Origin: Argyresthia goedartella
Lineage: Eukaryota; Arthropoda; Insecta; Lepidoptera; Argyresthiidae
Direction of reading: 5' to 3'
Assembly (NCBI GenBank): GCA_949825045.1
Contig: OX463815.1
Span: 33,347,356-33,411,355 of the forward strand
Length of the DNA stretch: 64,000 bases
The notes below the pieces were generated by a model. It saw nothing but the letters and a program-made list of their open reading frames with translations. It made no database searches and had not been told where the DNA came from. Position 1 is the first letter of the stretch. Every line of letters begins with the position of its first letter. This document shows, piece after piece, positions 54,371 through 64,000 of this stretch. Made by a program: the position numbers and the translations under genes.

Positions 54371-54733
54371 TGTCACCGTAAGATTGTCAAAACCGTTAGT
54401 TGATAAACAAACGTTTTTTTCTCGTTAGTTGGTTAACTATCGACAGATAGTAAAATGTAGCGTACTGCTTACTCTATGACTCGTTAGTGGATAAACTAAT
54501 GGTTGAAACTGTTAAATAGTAAACTGGTCTTAATTTGAAGCTTCTAAGCTTAGGTGAAGACTAGAGAGGGCGAGCGAAGCGAAGCCTTCGAATAGTGTTC
54601 GTGTTAGGTTGACATGTAAGAACAAAAGAAACGTAAATGCTAAACCCTGTCGGTCTGGTTTACTATCTGTCGATAGTTGATCAACTAACGCGTTAGTTTG
54701 TCAACTAACGGGTTTGACTATCTTACGGTGGCA
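54371..54733. mobile_element. MITE with about 80-bp inverted ends and 4-bp TSD
   Basis: The left arm (54371-54454) and right arm (54658-54733) are inverted copies beginning TGTCACCGTAAGAT or TGCCACCGTAAGAT. GACA flanks both sides (54367-54370, 54734-54737). The arms carry repeated CGTTAGTTGATAAAC-like units. The centre (about 54536-54630, minus) is a third copy of the module at 5098-5225. Non-coding. Confidence 0.8.
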
Positions 54734-54739
54734 GACATA

Positions 54740-55200
54740 TAAGTAACAGTTATTAACAGGACCCCGCTTACGATAGCAGTATTTTGATTGATCCATCAAT
54801 CATGATTCGAAAACAAGCGTATATTTTTAACCATATGGCTACAAATACGAATTTCTCCATACGATAAATAAACCAGTATCAGCCAACGTATGCGCGTCTT
54901 TCCGGGTGATTTATTGCTATGAATAATGATTTAATACTTTTTGTTGCATAGGAGCGGATTTGGTCGCGGATTGCCTGCCCTTGGTTACATTTCTGACAAT
55001 TTTCGAACAATCAGTATCGCATAGCCTAATATTTTATGGAATCCCATACATGCTATCGCGCTTTGCCTACTATCTCACTTAGTTGCAACTAGTCTACACA
55101 CCTTTTCATGAATTGGGCCATTGCAGTCGCGTGATGCCGAAATTACTTCTGAAATATGGTTTCCTACAAAAAGTACAATAACATCAGAAAATAAATTTAG
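54740..55200. other. No gene recognised
   Basis: AT-rich sequence left of the large LINE insertion. Confidence 0.35.
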
Positions 55201-55224
55201 TATCAGCATTATTATTTTATTTCA
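55201..55224 (+). repeat. 24-bp target-site duplication, left
   Basis: TATCAGCATTATTATTTTAT plus TTCA, identical to 63069-63092. Confidence 0.85.
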
Positions 55225-56436
55225 GGTAACATTTGTGTTGCCGGACCGAACGAACGTGTCCCCCCGAGATCTCGCAAACGCATTTAAACAAACAATAGTT
55301 TTCATCCCCGGCGCGCGCCTTTTGTTCTGCCTCCGGAGGCCCGAAAACGAGCCTGGCTTATACGGCGTGTTTCTGAAAGGGTTACCTGGGGAATGTGCGC
55401 GATCCATCTAGGCACCCCATCTGTGCAATACCGCGCATTTCAGTGATTGTGATGATACTAGTGCGGTCAAGTGTAATGAATGCCCAGAGAACTGCGCGAT
55501 ACTCTTAGGCATCCCATCTGTACAAGCCCTAGAATTCTAGGCCAGGTGCACGTCTGAGCCACGCAGCGACAGGCCGGCAGCGAGCGACGCCTACGCAACA
55601 CACCCTCAACGCTACTGCCTCCACTACCACCGCCGCTAAACACACCAACCTGGTGAGATCATTCCGATTAGGACATCATTGATAGTGATTACCTATCTCT
55701 AACTTTATTTCTCTCAGGACCACTCACTGCCTGACAATAATAAACCACCACTTACCGCGGCCGCGGTCGCCCCTATTGACTAAGGCATAATGATATTTAT
55801 AGGTGCGTCATAGGCAGGATATAACAATTCCCTACCTACGCAATATCAATATCAACTAATAAAACATTATTATAGCTACATATTATTGCTTTGCCTGAAA
55901 ATAAATGCTATTATTGCTTTGCCTGAAAATAAATTCGAGATAATTCTCCTCGAGATTTCTTTTCTCCTCATCTTCGAAAGACCATTCAAAACAGTCATTA
56001 ACAATAACCTTCCACTAAACCCTGAAACTCTGTGAATAAACCAACCCAAAACTTAACAATCCTAGAATTATTTTTACGTAGCTAAACTGCAAATATACTA
56101 AACCCGACAATAAACAAAAACTAAACACGTGCATGCCATAAAAAGGCCATCTCACCAAATTCCCAGAAACTAGACAAAACAATTGACTGCTATTTAGGAA
56201 CAATTGAAAAAGCTTCGAAGCACAAAAGGCCCACAACTTTCCCTCACACATCTGGCACCCATTCTATGGTGTCAGCCCATCTTGGAAATAACGGGAAACA
56301 TTAGAATAAAAATAGATCGTAAAGGGCCAAACAGCGTCTCTCATCATACCGGCCGTACACCTCTTAGAAACAACCCACACACACATTCATATTAGCTAAA
56401 ACAGCACGAGGCTCTCTCCTGTAGTAATATCTTACA

Positions 56437-57003
56437 ATGGAAACTCTACCAATGCCCAGAGATGGAAACTGCCATCAACAAACAACAAAATCAACCATCT
56501 GTTTGCAGCGACATTCAACCATACCCACATCAGAAGCGACTTATCTAGATACGTGGAAGCTAACAGCAATTATCCACGCATCAAACTTGCGATCGACGCA
56601 CCAAATGCAGATAAAAAATCTCCACATACAGGGCACGTGGGGAGGTGAAGAAATTATCATAGCAGCCGCGGAGTTCTACGTAATAAGTGTAGCGATCCAT
56701 CAACAAAATGGCCCATCAATCGTATATAGCCCCCAACAAGAATATAACGCAGGCGGAACTATCAACTTGACCTTTTCCGACAGCCACTACGACAGCGCAT
56801 ACATAATAGAGCCCCAAAACTTAATCAACAACCTATCAACAACCAGTCAAATCTACAGCATCTCACTTTTCCCATACCAAAATACAGCGCGACAACCAAA
56901 GTACACTCAAGTTCCACCAGCCCCAAAAACAGATAATATGATAGCGGTAAATCAAAACACCTTCCCCCGGCCTACCCAAAATGCACAACTCAAGATAAGA
57001 TGA
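56437..57003 (+). pseudogene. OTU-like cysteine protease region A, frameshifted
   Basis: The 188-codon frame opens with METLPMPRDGNC; D-G-N-C is the catalytic loop of OTU-family cysteine proteases, followed in intact members by a helix. Here the next segment is in another frame (NKINHLFAATFNHTHIRSDL). The original frame resumes with GTWGGEEIIIAAAEFYVISV, then SDSHYDSAY with the His-Tyr motif that supplies the catalytic His. The WGG-E-E-I-x-AAAE pattern is typical. OTU domains cleave ubiquitin chains; in a LINE the role is unknown. The tail (PPAPKTDNMIAVNQNTFPRP) is a low-complexity linker. Confidence 0.75.
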
Positions 57004-57194
57004 CCAATGACTTTGATACTTACCGTACCGACACATACACTCACACGCCACAAACACATGCATCCCCCTCCGCCGGGTCAGATACAACCGGGTACTTCAT
57101 CTTTAGGGCCTTGTTCATGGACTGAACCTCGACCCGAGTCACGGACCTAACTAATATGCACTAATGAAGTGAATTGAAGTAGGTGATATCAGTG

Positions 57195-57840
57195 CAATGA
57201 GTCTCACTAGCTGAGCAACAACCTGGTGAGATCGCTGCGATTATGATAGCCCTAACTCAGATCAAAAGGCAAAACGAATTCTATATCTGGCAGTTAACCC
57301 CCTTCGTAATGCTAAATACCATTTCATAAACAGATACCACGCTCGCTTCAAATTACTACGCCAACTCCAAACTATCCCACAGACACAGTGCGGTACTAGT
57401 AGGTAGGAGATAGGTATACCTAAATACAAAACTAGGCAGGAACCTACCCAATAACAGTAAAACAAAACTTAACTATTTCTAACTTTATCCGGTCCGACGA
57501 GCCCACAAAAATAAAACAATAATGCAAGCCCGTCTACTACATAACTGCATATTCTGAGAAATAGCGAGAAACAGCCAACAATTGCACATCATAAAAGGAT
57601 CATTTCACCATCTTACAGAAAACAGGCAATTAACAAAAGACTTTCACTGATGAACAATAACAACAATAAAATCGGAGACTTTTTGTCCTAAGCGGCTCTC
57701 TACCGAGAATAAGGGCGCACGAGGATACGCACAAACTTTGACAATCGCAACCCGTACGATCTGTTAATCGTAGACAAAGGTAGTTCAAATAAATCACGCT
57801 ATCTCTAAGTTCTTCCTTTCAACAACATCCCAAGAAGATA
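57195..57840 (+). other. Second 5'-like region between the OTU regions
   Basis: CAACCTGGTGAGATCG near 57220 repeats CAACCTGGTGAGATCA near 55648, and similar stretches follow in the same order, so the region before OTU B is a diverged copy of the region before OTU A. Confidence 0.55.
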
Positions 57841-58230
57841 ACCTAATGGAAGCCTTACCAATGCTGAGATGGTAACTGCCTATTCACCGCAATTGCTGAC
57901 CAAATTAATCACCTATGTCAATTAACATGCAACCACACCCACATTCGTAAGGACCTAGTTAAATATGTAGAAGAAAACGGCGATGAACAGAACAAAGCTC
58001 GCAATCACTGAGCCTGAAATCCTCAACAACTCAATATTGAAAATCTGCGCAATTACGGTACTTGGGCTGGAGAGGAGATTATAATACCAGCTGCCGAATA
58101 CTTTCTAGTTAACGTAACAATCCACCAGCAAAATACACCATCGCTCACATTCACGCCCAAGAATCCAGCGGATGCAGTGAAATCTATCAACCTCAACGGC
58201 ACAGGACACCACTACGACAGCGTAAACTTG
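57841..58230 (+). pseudogene. OTU-like cysteine protease region B, broken
   Basis: ATGGAAGCCTTACCAATGCT is followed, after a one-base shift, by DGNCLFTAIADQINHLCQLT and THIRKDLVKYVEENGD, then a stop. It resumes with GTWAGEEIIIPAAEYFLVNV and HYDSVNLLE (frame from 58177). The order Cys loop, WAGEE segment, HYDSV is that of an OTU protease. It is more complete around the Cys loop than region A and leads into the endonuclease ORF. Confidence 0.75.
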
Positions 58231-58409
58231 CTTGAATCGCCAAATTTACCCACGGATAAAGCAACCGATAACCAAACTGATAACACCATACTTTCCCCGA
58301 TACTTAATGCAACACCCATGACCTCCTCAGGGTCAACCATAACATCAACAGAAGACATCCCAGACAACACCGGATATACGATGATACGAAACAGCCCCAT
58401 ATTTAAACC

Positions 58410-58479
58410 AAAAGTCACATGCGAGCGTATGCGCATTGCTACTTGGAACGTTAGAGGATGCGCCGAAATAACTAAAAGA
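58410..58479 (+). pseudogene. Start of LINE endonuclease, cut by an insertion
   Basis: The frame 58177-58491 ends with CERMRIATWNVRGCAEITKR; R-I-A-T-W-N-V-R-G is the first motif of an APE-type LINE endonuclease, with the metal-binding Asn. The frame continues after the nested LINE at 61470 (LNIDAELTNRKIHIACIQET), including the Gln-Glu motif. Confidence 0.8.
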
Positions 58480-61460
58480 ATGAATGAATGAATGAATGAA
58501 TGAATGAATGAATGAATGAATACTTTATTGCACAAAATAAACATAAAGAGATATACAAAGAAAGATATATGTACAAGAGGCGCGCTTATCTCTATAAAAG
58601 AGATTTCTACCAGCAAACCCAGATAGGAAAGGAAAGTGGATTGTGAGAGTAAAACCTATTTGCACAACAAAATTATTCATACACAATAATGATATAAGTA
58701 GGTACATACATAACATACACATACAAATTATATATACATACTATGGAAGAGAGAGGTAATTATCTTTCAAGCGAATCTTAAAAACGTTAAGTGACGGACT
58801 GTCCCTGATGGCACTGGGGAGCTTGTTCCAGAGCCTGATAGCACTGATCCTGAATCCTTGCCCATATGCGACTGAGTTGTGTTGAGGAGTTGCAAGCAGC
58901 GACCGAGTGTTTGATCTCCGAGACCTATCCGAAGAAAGAAACTCAAACCGATCACGCAGGAAGCTGGGGTAGCGAGGGTTATGCAGAATATTGAAGAGTA
59001 GAATGAGAACATGGGTATCCCGGCGAAGACGAATTGGAAGCCACTGCAGTTCCCTACGATACTGGGAGACATGGTCATACTTACGCAGCCCGAAGACAAA
59101 CCGAATCCCGAGATTTTGAAGTCGCTCGAGTTTGTTCAGTTGCTCTTCGTTCGCGCTGATCCAGCTGACATCTGCGTAATCAATGAGAGGAAGGAGAAGA
59201 GACTGGGCCAGAGTAATTTTAGTATGACGAGGCAGAAAGTTTTGAAGGCGCCTGAGGGAGTGAAATGTGGCAAAGACTCGTCTACTAACTTCGCAGACGT
59301 GAGCAGACCATGAAAGCTGATTGTCAAAGATAACTCCTAGATTTTTTGCCTTAGTACTGTACGGAATTATGGTTCCATCATAAGTTACAGGAACAAGAGG
59401 CAGATGCTGTAACACACTATGGGAGTGTCTGGAGCCGACAATCATGGCTTGCGACTTAATGGGATTGACAAGTAGTCCATGAGACAGAGCCCAGCCCCTG
59501 ATGTTCTCGAGACCGTCATTTAATGCACCCACAGAAGAAATCATATCACTTGGAGAAAAATGGCGGTAGATTTGCAGATCATCGGCATAAAGATGGTAAG
59601 AAGAAGAAATGGCATCCGAAATGGAATTGATGAAGACGGAGAAAAGAAGAGGGGAAAGAATACCACCCTGAGGAACTCCAGAAGAAAGGTCGCACCACTC
59701 CGTGGAAGTCTCCTCGGACCTAATACGCTGCTGACGACCTCTCAGGTAGGATCCGAACCAGCTGGCAGCGGCCGAGCAGACATTCAGGGACTTCAGTATC
59801 TCAACGAGGTTGTCAAAATCAACACAGTTAAAGGCACTGCTAAAGTCTAGTAACGCTAACACAGTGATCTGCTTGATATCCATTGCCGATTCAATGTCAT
59901 CGGTCACTTTAAGTAAGGCCGAGACGGTACTATGTCCCGGCCTGAATCCGGACTGGAATTGATTCAACAGCCTGTTAGAGGAAAGATAGGAGGAGAGTTG
60001 AGTGTGGACAATCGATTCAAGGACTTTGGAAAGGAAAGGCAGGATAGATATTGGACGATAATCTTTAAATGAAGATGGATTTGAGGTTTTGGGAAGAGGG
60101 ATAACTAACGCCTTTTTCCACACATTAGGAAAAGAACACTGAGATAGAGAGAAGTAAACAATGTGTGTAATGGCAGGTAGGAGGAAATCAAGGATGCTTT
60201 TTATCATTCTCGAGCAGATACTGTCGTCACCTACAGCTTTTGAGGAGATGGCAAGCACTGCCTTCTTAACCGTGTCAATTTCGACAAGACTGAAGTCGAA
60301 TGGAATGGTGGTGGGAGATGGCTTGGAGCGCAGAGAATGCAGGGTGGCATTTTTAACAGAGGGATTCATTACAACAGGAGGGTCGGAGAAGAAACTATTA
60401 AGACCATTGAGATCGACATCACCAACCAATTGATTCTGGGACTTGCCAACACCAAGGGTTCTAAGGAACTTCCACACTTGAGACGGGGTATAATTTTCGA
60501 TGCACTCATAGATATGGCGGCGCTTGGCAGCGCGACACATATGGTTGCACCGATTGCGGAGACATTTGAAGGCAGCAAAGTTTTCATCAGTGGGGTCCTT
60601 TTTGTAGAAGCTTTTGGCTCTGTTCTTCTTTGCCATCAATCGCTTAATGGGATGAGAGAGCCAGGGCGCAGGGAGATGTTTTGCTCGAACCTTTTTTACT
60701 GGTGCGTGCTTGTCGTAGAGTCCCAGAATAATTGTGTTGAAGTGGTGAATCTTGTTGTCAACGGTCTCACTAATGATGACAGGCGACCAATCAATCGCGG
60801 CGGCATCAGACTTTAGGACAGTAGGGTCTATACCCCTAAAACTACGAGCAAAAATGAATTTACCTCTGCTTTTAGGAGGCCTAACCTTGTACGATAGATA
60901 CACTAGGTCATGGAAAGAGAAAGGAGAGTTAAATTGACCATGGGCAGCAACTTTGTCTACATTAGAGGTTATCATGATATCGAGAAGAGATGGAGTGCAA
61001 TGGGGCTGAAAATGAGTAGCGTTGAGAGGAAGAATATGCAAATTGAAAGAATTGATAATGGCCTGGAGTTGGGCAGAGCGAGAGTCATTCTTAATAAGAC
61101 AAGTATTAAAATCGCCGAGGATGAGAGTGTTATCATAAAGAGGAGTCAGCTCATTGAGCAGAGACTCGAATGTATCGAAGTAATCAATGTGAAGAGAGGG
61201 ACTGTAGAGAACACCGAGCAGAACTTTATTATGGTGAAGACAGATTTCAAGAAAAAGATGTTCTGCCGACTCAGTGTACACATTCGGGGAAGCACTTACA
61301 ACTCTACAAGGAATGTCGGAGCGGAGGTAAATAGCTACACCACCACCTGCCTTCCCAACTCTGTCGTTCCGATAGAGCCGGAAATCAGGCAATGAGTACA
61401 TGGTGGATGGTAGGGACGGTTTGAGAAACGATTCTGATATAAGAATTCCATCCACTCAAG
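58480..61460 (-). mobile_element. CR1-like LINE nested in the OTU LINE, 9-bp TSD
   Basis: Flanked by ACTAAAAGA (58471-58479) and ACTCAAAGA (61461-61469), one mismatch. The TTCA-repeat tail is at 58480-58520 (TGAA on the plus strand). The 5' end is truncated inside the endonuclease. The 904-codon frame is uninterrupted, so the insertion is recent relative to its host element. Confidence 0.85.
58741..61455 (-). CDS. LINE ORF2: endonuclease (N-truncated) and reverse transcriptase
   Basis: The 904-codon frame is open throughout. Endonuclease at about residues 1-195 lacks its first motif; it has LISESFLKP, VGKAGGGVAIYLRS, LILGDFNTCL, PSLLDIMITS and SPFSFHDLVYL (where SDH is usual, so the catalytic Asp may be altered). 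RT at about residues 450-730: FKDYRPISILPFLSKVLESI, GFRPGHSTVSALL, LALLDFSSAFNCVD, SSGVPQGGILSPLLFSVFIN, HLYADDLQIY (about 623) and KNLGVIFDNQLSW. The C-terminus has QYRRELQWLPIRLRRD and ISAIRLWNKLPSAIRDSPSL. It is of CR1/L2-like type. ORF1 is absent because the copy is 5'-truncated. Relatives: 39781-39895 and 61636-62130. Confidence 0.9.
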   Translation of the reverse strand: MDGILISESFLKPSLPSTMYSLPDFRLYRNDRVGKAGGGVAIYLRSDIPCRVVSASPNVYTESAEHLFLEICLHHNKVLLGVLYSPSLHIDYFDTFESLLNELTPLYDNTLILGDFNTCLIKNDSRSAQLQAIINSFNLHILPLNATHFQPHCTPSLLDIMITSNVDKVAAHGQFNSPFSFHDLVYLSYKVRPPKSRGKFIFARSFRGIDPTVLKSDAAAIDWSPVIISETVDNKIHHFNTIILGLYDKHAPVKKVRAKHLPAPWLSHPIKRLMAKKNRAKSFYKKDPTDENFAAFKCLRNRCNHMCRAAKRRHIYECIENYTPSQVWKFLRTLGVGKSQNQLVGDVDLNGLNSFFSDPPVVMNPSVKNATLHSLRSKPSPTTIPFDFSLVEIDTVKKAVLAISSKAVGDDSICSRMIKSILDFLLPAITHIVYFSLSQCSFPNVWKKALVIPLPKTSNPSSFKDYRPISILPFLSKVLESIVHTQLSSYLSSNRLLNQFQSGFRPGHSTVSALLKVTDDIESAMDIKQITVLALLDFSSAFNCVDFDNLVEILKSLNVCSAAASWFGSYLRGRQQRIRSEETSTEWCDLSSGVPQGGILSPLLFSVFINSISDAISSSYHLYADDLQIYRHFSPSDMISSVGALNDGLENIRGWALSHGLLVNPIKSQAMIVGSRHSHSVLQHLPLVPVTYDGTIIPYSTKAKNLGVIFDNQLSWSAHVCEVSRRVFATFHSLRRLQNFLPRHTKITLAQSLLLPLIDYADVSWISANEEQLNKLERLQNLGIRFVFGLRKYDHVSQYRRELQWLPIRLRRDTHVLILLFNILHNPRYPSFLRDRFEFLSSDRSRRSNTRSLLATPQHNSVAYGQGFRISAIRLWNKLPSAIRDSPSLNVFKIRLKDNYLSLP

Positions 61461-61635
61461 ACTCAAAGACTCAACATTGATGCGGAATTGACTAACAGAA
61501 AAATACACATAGCCTGTATACAGGAAACAAACATGATACATATGCCAAAACACTATCTCTGGTATCTGTATGCTCGCATCGGACAAGACGCTATAAAGAA
61601 ATACAGGAAAAAGGGAATTATAGGAACAAACCTCC
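61461..61635 (+). pseudogene. OTU-LINE endonuclease, continuation after insertion
   Basis: LNIDAELTNRKIHIACIQET then YLWYLYARIGQDAIKKYRKK and GIIGTNLL, the second block of the endonuclease. It joins in frame with 58479 when the nested LINE and one duplication copy are left out. A further LINE piece interrupts it at about 61636. Confidence 0.75.
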
Positions 61636-62130
61636 TTCACAATATTGCACACAAATATTTTAAAAGATACATCAAAAGAAAATGCATGTACAAGGGCGAG
61701 CTTGTCTCTAAAAAGAGATTTCTTCCAGCAAAACTAGGCATTACAAGAATTGCTATCATAAAAGGGTAGGCAGTGCACAATAATTACTATAACTAAAATT
61801 TCTAGGAATAAATTAAAATATCTGTAAAATACAGATAGCAAATACGAAATAATTACCGATATATACATAAACTTTACATATAATAATATAAATACAATAA
61901 CTTTTACGAAAGAGACAGGTAGTGCTCTGATATGTTTCTTAAAAGAAAAAAGAGTCGGACTGTCTCTTATAGTGCAAAGAGGTGCATTCCAGAGTCGGAC
62001 CGCCCGCAACCTGAAAGAGCGTTTATACGCAGCGCTGCTATGCCGCGGAGTAGCTAAAAGTGAATAATTAAATATCATCGGAGAAATGCTCATGGCAAAC
62101 TTTAAAGTAGAAAGACGAAAATTCTTATAA
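61636..62130 (-). pseudogene. Second LINE piece (58480-61460 family)
   Basis: On the minus strand the frame 61734-62093 reads LLATPRHSSAAYKRSFRLRA then VRLWNAPLCTIRDSPTLFSF, the ORF2 C-terminus. Its 3'UTR has AAATCTCTTTTTAGAGACAA, as in the copy at 58480 (AGAGATTTCTACCAGCAAAC inverted). Limits are approximate. Confidence 0.7.
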
Positions 62131-62479
62131 GAGACCCCATAAACAACCAGAGTATTGGACGGAGTTCCAATACGAACGATATATTACGGCAGGACATAGG
62201 ACACAATAAAAAAGAGGTGCCGGCAAGCCAAATGCAATTCCAAGGCCCTAATGCATTTTATAATGAAATCCAACATGGACTGGAATATAGTGCGCCTGAT
62301 TTACAAAATGATCATTGCACTGTTTATAAAATACGGACAAAAAGCGGCAACCCTCACTAAAGTAAAACAGTTGAAAGTCAGTTCTTGACTAAGAAAATAT
62401 GAACTCCTGATCCTCAGAGACTAGTTTGAGAACGCCAGAAGCTTTCCAAGATACCACAAAATTCATAACTGACTACAGG
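62131..62479 (+). pseudogene. Decayed OTU-LINE ORF2 middle
   Basis: Short coding-like pieces in changing frames (MDWNIVRLIYKMIIALFIKY; QKAATLTKVKQL). No RT motif could be identified, so the RT core is lost. Confidence 0.35.
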
Positions 62480-62860
62480 GCAAAATGATAACCAAACGAA
62501 TCAAAAACCACCGGATGTGTTACAATACATATTCTGCGACGCCCACAACAGCACTTACTACACGCTCCATTCATATACGAAGCAAGGAAGAAGAAAGACG
62601 GCCGACTTATATACACCTGGAAAGATTTCCTTAAGCATGACATCAAATACTACGGTGAAGAACACAGTTACTGGACAGAATCATCACACAACAGGGACGA
62701 AGTCAGGATGGCCTAGAGGCAATATAGAGTATTCCAGAAACAGAGAGCGAAAGCGAAACTGGGAACTTACCGGAACCCAAGCGAACACGACTCAGGAAAC
62801 TCAACTAATAACAATAACTGAAAATAGAAGGAAAACAAGAACTTGAAGAAAATAACAGTT
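62480..62860 (+). pseudogene. OTU-LINE ORF2 C-terminus and start of 3'UTR
   Basis: One frame reads HAPFIYEARKKDGRLIYTWK then DFLKHDIKYYGEEHSYWTES, resembling the GRP-x-x-RW-x-DDL...W...A-DR...W ending of many insect LINE ORF2 proteins. Later stops follow. The 109-codon frame 62517-62846 is a different frame across the same piece and not the original protein. Confidence 0.55.
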
Positions 62861-63068
62861 GCTCTCCAAATCCCACATCCTCCCCATACCACATATCCTA
62901 TATTGGCTTCAGGCTGAAGAGTCGGTCGATTGAATTCATTATCCTTCCCCTCCTATAGAGCAGGTCGTTCCGCCCCCCCTCAAAACTTGTGCCCTCTGGT
63001 ATGCCGGCCGAAAGACCGGAACAGGTTTAGAACCCTGGCTGGAGAAGCACCATTCATTCATTCATTCA

Positions 63069-63092
63069 TATCAGCATTATTATTTTATTTCA
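63069..63092 (+). repeat. 24-bp target-site duplication, right
   Basis: Identical to 55201-55224. Confidence 0.85.
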
Positions 63093-64000
63093 ATAGATCT
63101 TAACCTCTGTACTGTCAAACCCAAAAATGCAAAATGGCCGCTTCTGTCACGGGGTCGCACGCGAACTCCGCGCGTTAACGTCCCGTTTCATTAAAATGAC
63201 GATATCTCTATTTTTTCTATGGGAGCTCTCTAAGAAAGTTATATCGTTGGAATGGCTTTTAAATAAGCTGCCGGTTAAAAAAGAATAGTCCAGTTTTGCT
63301 TAGCAATATATTTTTATTTTAATTTTAAATCTTATTTTATTTTCTTTTATTTTTTTTCTAATTAATGTAGAAAAAAATGAAAAATGAAAAAATATAGCAT
63401 GTTTGTAGTTTATTTACATCTAAATACGTTATCGCACATAAATAAATAACAATAACATGCCTCCCCATACAATGATACTGGAAAGCAATCACCACAACCA
63501 CACCACCACTCAATAAGCGCTGGCACGTGACTGACGGCGCGATATTTCATTGCCTCGGTCAACCACTAATGCTTGCTTTAGAGTAGAAACAAAGGATGTT
63601 ATGCCTTTCTCCTTCTTTCGGCAACGTTTAGTGGAAGTTTGAGCAAGATAGACAAACGCTTTGATTAAATAACGGTCCTTATTTACCGCCTTTTACGCAT
63701 CGGTCAAAATGTGTCCGCGTGACAGACTGGGGTATTTTGCATCGGTCAAAATGTGTCCGCGTGACGTGGTCTGCCCCTGTAGTGTATCTTGATTTATTGA
63801 TATATTTATTCATACTCAGGATTGGATCTAACAGGGTGTAACATAATGTAATCATATTTTATGGGGTTGTTATTAGCATCATTCTGAACAACGTTAAAGA
63901 AAGAGATTCGTTTTGGGCGACTTATTTTTTTATCATTTCCATACATTTTGGTCCGAGCAGTCAAACGATTAGTATGGAGAAGGGAAAAATAAAGTAGGTC
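63093..64000. other. No gene recognised; 27-bp direct repeat at 63697
   Basis: GCATCGGTCAAAATGTGTCC, continuing GCGTGAC, occurs at 63697-63723 and again at 63739-63765. Nothing else is recognised. Confidence 0.45.

Larger units (their letters stand above)
55225..63068 (+). mobile_element. OTU-bearing LINE with nested insertions
   Basis: It is bounded by a perfect 24-bp direct repeat (55201-55224, 63069-63092) and ends in an ATTC-repeat tail (63052-63068). In order: a GC-richer 5' region, OTU region A (56437-57003), a second 5'-like region, OTU region B (57841-58230), the start of an endonuclease ORF (58410-58479), a nested minus LINE (58480-61460), more endonuclease (61461-61635), another minus LINE piece, a decayed ORF2 end (62480-62760) and a 3'UTR with a CCGG hairpin near 63002-63020. 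Much of RT is absent. Endonuclease motifs resemble the insect RTE-like proteins often annotated as craniofacial development protein 2-like. Confidence 0.8.

Noticed and set aside
60337..61395. Plus-strand ORFs of about 160 codons opposite the 904-codon LINE frame
   Set aside because: The minus strand carries ordered endonuclease and RT motifs; these are shadows.
62517..62846. 109-codon ORF as a separate gene
   Set aside because: A shifted frame over the decayed C-terminus of the OTU-LINE.

Overview
The window is eukaryotic and almost entirely transposon-derived. Insect origin is clear, and a moth or butterfly (Lepidoptera) is the best guess. The guess rests on AT-rich DNA with no operon structure, tRNA-headed SINEs whose 3' parts read like common lepidopteran repeats, jockey/CR1-type LINE debris, and the interspersed repeat carrying GTCC runs. 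No host gene could be identified with confidence. A few short unexplained open frames or exon-like stretches are listed at low confidence.

Layout. 1-8700: AT-rich DNA with MITE-like repeats, several SINEs (one nested in another at 5576-5960) and a short retroelement ORF end (6693-6932). 8773-14311: a near-complete DIRS-type tyrosine-recombinase retrotransposon on the minus strand, with inverted terminal repeats, an internal complementary region, Gag, RT-RNase H and recombinase. It sits in a 36-bp tandem repeat and is itself hit by a SINE. 16217-20945: a nearly complete minus-strand LINE with an FP-like ORF1 and an EN-RT ORF2. 21800-22992: a jockey-like LINE end with a perfect 33-unit TTTGAC tail. 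23000-29400: mostly unassigned, with MITEs and weak exon candidates.

29400-38250: a badly decayed minus-strand Ty3/Gypsy element (possible LTRs, gag, RT, RNase H, integrase), split by a foldback repeat, by members of a seven-copy repeat family and by unassigned DNA. 39100-54740: MITEs, LINE fragments (including one LINE inserted in another at 45334-46312), a Tc1/mariner-type non-autonomous element and more copies of the seven-copy family.

55225-63068: a composite plus-strand LINE bounded by a perfect 24-bp target-site duplication. It encodes two tandem OTU-like cysteine-protease regions and a broken endonuclease ORF. A minus-strand CR1-like LINE with an open 904-codon frame is inserted in that ORF, flanked by a 9-bp duplication, and a second LINE piece lies downstream.

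Nothing here forms a host pathway. The points of interest are transposon architecture and RNA structure: five hairpins with covarying stems inside a predicted DIRS Gag intron; a LINE 3'UTR hairpin whose shape is kept while its stem sequence changes; the OTU-bearing LINE; and several nestings whose empty sites can be reconstructed.
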